DNA of 21,670 nt from Syntrophales bacterium (lineage in GTDB: Bacteria; Desulfobacterota; Syntrophia; Syntrophales; UBA2192): the NCBI GenBank assembly GCA_025454095.1, contig JALOPC010000019.1, positions 1-21,670 on the forward strand, read 5' to 3'. Numbering within the stretch: the stretch's first letter is position 1; the number at the start of each line of letters is the position of its first letter. Below are positions 18,507-21,670 of the stretch, piece by piece. The notes below the pieces were generated by a model. The model had not been told where the DNA came from, made no database searches, and saw only the letters and a list, made by a program, of their open reading frames with translations. The position numbers and the translations under genes are program-made.

Positions 18507-20205
18507 ATCCTTTCGCCGCTTCCATTGCCCTCCGGCACTCCTCCAGGAGGTGCTCCCGGCTCACCCCGTGATCGATGAAGTCCCACGGCAGAAATTCGGC
18601 AGGGTTCTTCTCGCGATAGACGTAGAAGTCGGCGTTGACGTTGACCTGCTTGAGTGCCTGGGGCCAGTTGCCGCCGTTTGCGTGGACCGCCAGCAGGATC
18701 TCGCCTGCGCGCCTGTCGCCCAGAGACAGCAGGGCCTGCACGTAGTTCCATTTGGGCAGATCGTGGATGACGCTTACGGATCGTTCCTTCCCGAGGGCCC
18801 GCTTGATTTTCTGGATTCGCCTCCGCACGAGGGCCGCGTCGGCCAGCGGGAGCCACTGGAAGGGGGTTGCGGGCTTGGGGATGAACTGGTTGACGCTCAG
18901 GGTGATCCTTCGGAAGCGCCGGGTGCCTTTCGTCGTCTTCACGGCGTGGTGGCCGATCCGGCGGGTCAGCTCCACGATCGAGTCGACATCCTCCTCCTCT
19001 TCCGTGGGGAGCCCGACCATGAAGTAGAGCCGGAGGTTCACGATTCCCTTCTCGATGAGCCGCTCCGCGGCCCGGAGGATCTGCTCCTCCGTCACCCCCT
19101 TGCGGATCACGTCGCGAAGCCGCTGGGAGCCCGCCTCGGGGGCAAGCGACACCATCTCCACGCCGGAGTCGGCCAGGAGCCCCGCCAGCTCGCACGACAT
19201 CCTGTCGATCCGGAGCGACCCGATGGAGAAAGTGCCCCCGGCCTCGAGCGTTTTCCGGCACATCTCGGCGAGCTGCGGGTGGTCGGAGACGGCCGTGCCG
19301 AGCAGCCCGACCCGGCCCTTCCTGCGGAGCCCCTCCTCCAGCGAGGCGGACAGGGCCTCGGGGGTCCGAAACCGGGCCGGACGGTACACGAACCCGGCGG
19401 GGCAGAACCGGCAGCCCCGGTAGCATCCGCGGCTCACCTCGACGAGGAACATGTCCGCGAATTCCGTCTCCGGCGTGGTGACGACCTGATGGGTCCGGAA
19501 GGCGTCGATTTCCCCGACGTGCCGCACCCGGATTCTCGACGGGAAGGAGGGATCGACGGGTTGGAAGGAGTCGATGCGCTGCCCGGCCCCGTAGCCCACG
19601 CGGTAGCATTCCGGGACATAGGCCCCCTCGATGCCTCGCTGGATCTCGGCGAGCATCGACCCGCGGGGCGAGCCGGCGGCGTGCAGGGCGCGGTATCGCT
19701 CGAGGAACTCGGGGACCATCTCCTCGGCCTCCCCGAGCAGGAACAGGTCGAAGAAGGGGGCGAGCGGCTCGGGGTTCAGCATGACGGAAATGCCGCCCCC
19801 CAGGACGAGTGGGGCCCGTTCGCCGCGCGCGGCCGCCAGCAGCGGGATGCGTCCCCTCTCGAGCATCTTGAGAATGTTCGGGTAGTCGTTCTCGAAGGAG
19901 ACGGAGAAGGCGACGATGTCGAAATCGCCCAGCGGGCGGCCCGACTCGAGGCTCGAGAGGGGAGTCGGCCCCGGGGAGAAGGCCCCTTCGTCCCCGGGGT
20001 CCGGAAGGAAGACTCTTTCACAGAGGAAAGAGGGGGTACCGTTGAACAGGGCGTAGAGCGTCTGGAAGCCCAGGTTCGACATGCCCGTCCGGTACCGGTT
20101 CGGATAGGCCAGGGCAATGCGGATCCGTTCGCGCCACGGCGCGGTTACACAGCCTTCTTCTTTCGAAAGGAGGGAGGGTTTGCCCTGTTTGCGCCTCCCG
20201 GCCAT
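18490..20205 (-). CDS. B12-binding-domain radical SAM protein (TIGR03960-like)
   Basis: The 571-residue protein starts with a cobalamin-binding-like fold (about 27-175: RIALAYPNRYRTGMSNLGFQ, FDIVAFSVSFENDYPN, APLVLGGGISVMLNPEPLAP, FLLGEAEE). A radical SAM core follows, with the cluster motif RGCYRGCRFC (Cys261, Cys265, Cys268), then SLAPEAGSQRLRD and NLRLYFMVGLPTEEEED. The family is widespread next to translation or division genes, and its reaction is not established. The His of the DxHxxG-type cobalamin ligand is not evident, so cobalamin may bind base-off or not at all. The ATG lies 1 nt after the ftsZ stop, with AGGCGG inside ftsZ as ribosome site, so it is translationally coupled to ftsZ. 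The last residues come from an 8-nt-period tract. Confidence 0.9.
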   Translation of the reverse strand: MAGRRKQGKPSLLSKEEGCVTAPWRERIRIALAYPNRYRTGMSNLGFQTLYALFNGTPSFLCERVFLPDPGDEGAFSPGPTPLSSLESGRPLGDFDIVAFSVSFENDYPNILKMLERGRIPLLAAARGERAPLVLGGGISVMLNPEPLAPFFDLFLLGEAEEMVPEFLERYRALHAAGSPRGSMLAEIQRGIEGAYVPECYRVGYGAGQRIDSFQPVDPSFPSRIRVRHVGEIDAFRTHQVVTTPETEFADMFLVEVSRGCYRGCRFCPAGFVYRPARFRTPEALSASLEEGLRRKGRVGLLGTAVSDHPQLAEMCRKTLEAGGTFSIGSLRIDRMSCELAGLLADSGVEMVSLAPEAGSQRLRDVIRKGVTEEQILRAAERLIEKGIVNLRLYFMVGLPTEEEEDVDSIVELTRRIGHHAVKTTKGTRRFRRITLSVNQFIPKPATPFQWLPLADAALVRRRIQKIKRALGKERSVSVIHDLPKWNYVQALLSLGDRRAGEILLAVHANGGNWPQALKQVNVNADFYVYREKNPAEFLPWDFIDHGVSREHLLEECRRAMEAAKGWKSGS

Positions 20206-20206
20206 G

Positions 20207-21376
<1,170 letters not shown>

Positions 21377-21390
21377 ACGTCTTCCTCCCG

Positions 21391-21670
21391 TTAGAAGAAT
21401 TCGGAAAACCATTTTTTCATTCGTTTGGTGGACCGTCCCAACCATCCGCCGCTGCGGCGGGTGCCGCGCCGCGCCACGCGCCGGCTGCCGTAGACCACGA
21501 GGCCCGCGGCCGTGGCGTGCAGCGGGCTGTTGATGATGTCCGTCAGCCCGCTGATCCCCATGGGGAAGCGTGAAGATCTCCTCCATCCGCGGCTCGATGA
21601 TCTCGCCCAGGATCTGCCGCGACACCTTGCGGGCCTCCCGGCCGCCCACGCTGGGGACCTCGATCGTTTC
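21391..21670 (-). pseudogene. ftsA: 3' part of ftsA, with internal deletion and frameshift near 21560
   Basis: The minus strand from the window edge reads an FtsA C-domain helix ending [15 protein letters not shown], then goes out of frame at about 21556-21575. A different frame continues as [20 protein letters not shown] and onward, passes a basic linker and ends with the amphipathic membrane helix ([12 protein letters not shown]) before TAA at 21391, 14 nt ahead of the ftsZ start. Both pieces are typical of FtsA, which anchors FtsZ to the membrane. Between EEIFTL and GISGLTD other FtsA proteins have about 40-45 more residues, including the nucleotide-binding LTGG loop. Here these are missing and the frame changes. 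Either this copy is broken or the sequence has a collapse error; the surrounding coding quality is normal. Confidence 0.85.

Overview
The window is GC-rich bacterial chromosome with short intergenic gaps. The gene content suggests a Desulfobacterota (former Deltaproteobacteria) relative, possibly near the syntrophic lineages. This is inferred from an acyl-CoA dehydrogenase carrying a rubredoxin-like tail, a GH57/GT5 fusion, sigma-54-type promoters and a B12-radical SAM gene next to ftsZ. No rRNA, tRNA, CRISPR array, insertion sequence or phage gene was seen.

Layout. At 1-1400 a secreted LysM/NlpC-P60 peptidoglycan hydrolase (cut by the window edge) and a 25-residue membrane microprotein lie on the minus strand. 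At 1490-4290 there is an acyl-CoA dehydrogenase, a small exported protein, a broken gene behind a sigma-54-like site, an orphan AtpZ/AtpI-type membrane protein and a strong bidirectional terminator. At 4307-8763 a minus-strand cluster encodes a transglutaminase-like protein, a GH57-like/glycogen-synthase fusion and a J-domain/winged-helix protein. At 8811-9346 a short minus-strand unit holds a promoter, a 51-residue protein, two near-identical 72-bp hairpin repeats and a terminator. At 9417-11617 are a CBS-pair protein and an ABM-monooxygenase/metallo-beta-lactamase pair. At 11661-16171 is a plus-strand MacAB/Lol-type exporter: membrane-fusion protein, ATPase and two permeases, the second lacking a normal start. 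The right end holds ftsB, a sigma-54-preceded two-helix membrane protein, a tandem gamma-glutamylcyclotransferase-like protein, a B12-binding radical SAM protein, ftsZ and the damaged end of ftsA.

The least expected signals are non-coding. (1) A family of about 40-nt tracts with an exact 8-nt period (GGAAGnnn units in a shared order) occurs four times, together with 7-, 8- and 9-nt-period tracts. Nearly all sit on or just after stop codons; one supplies a stop codon and another replaces the start of a permease. (2) Two 72-bp direct repeats fold fully only as minus-strand RNA, because the changes between copies remain paired there through G-U wobbles. They share that strand with a promoter, a microprotein gene and a terminator.

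Two genes (ftsA near 21560 and the gene at 3705) look internally deleted with a change of frame. Because ftsA is normally important, sequencing or assembly error must be excluded for both.
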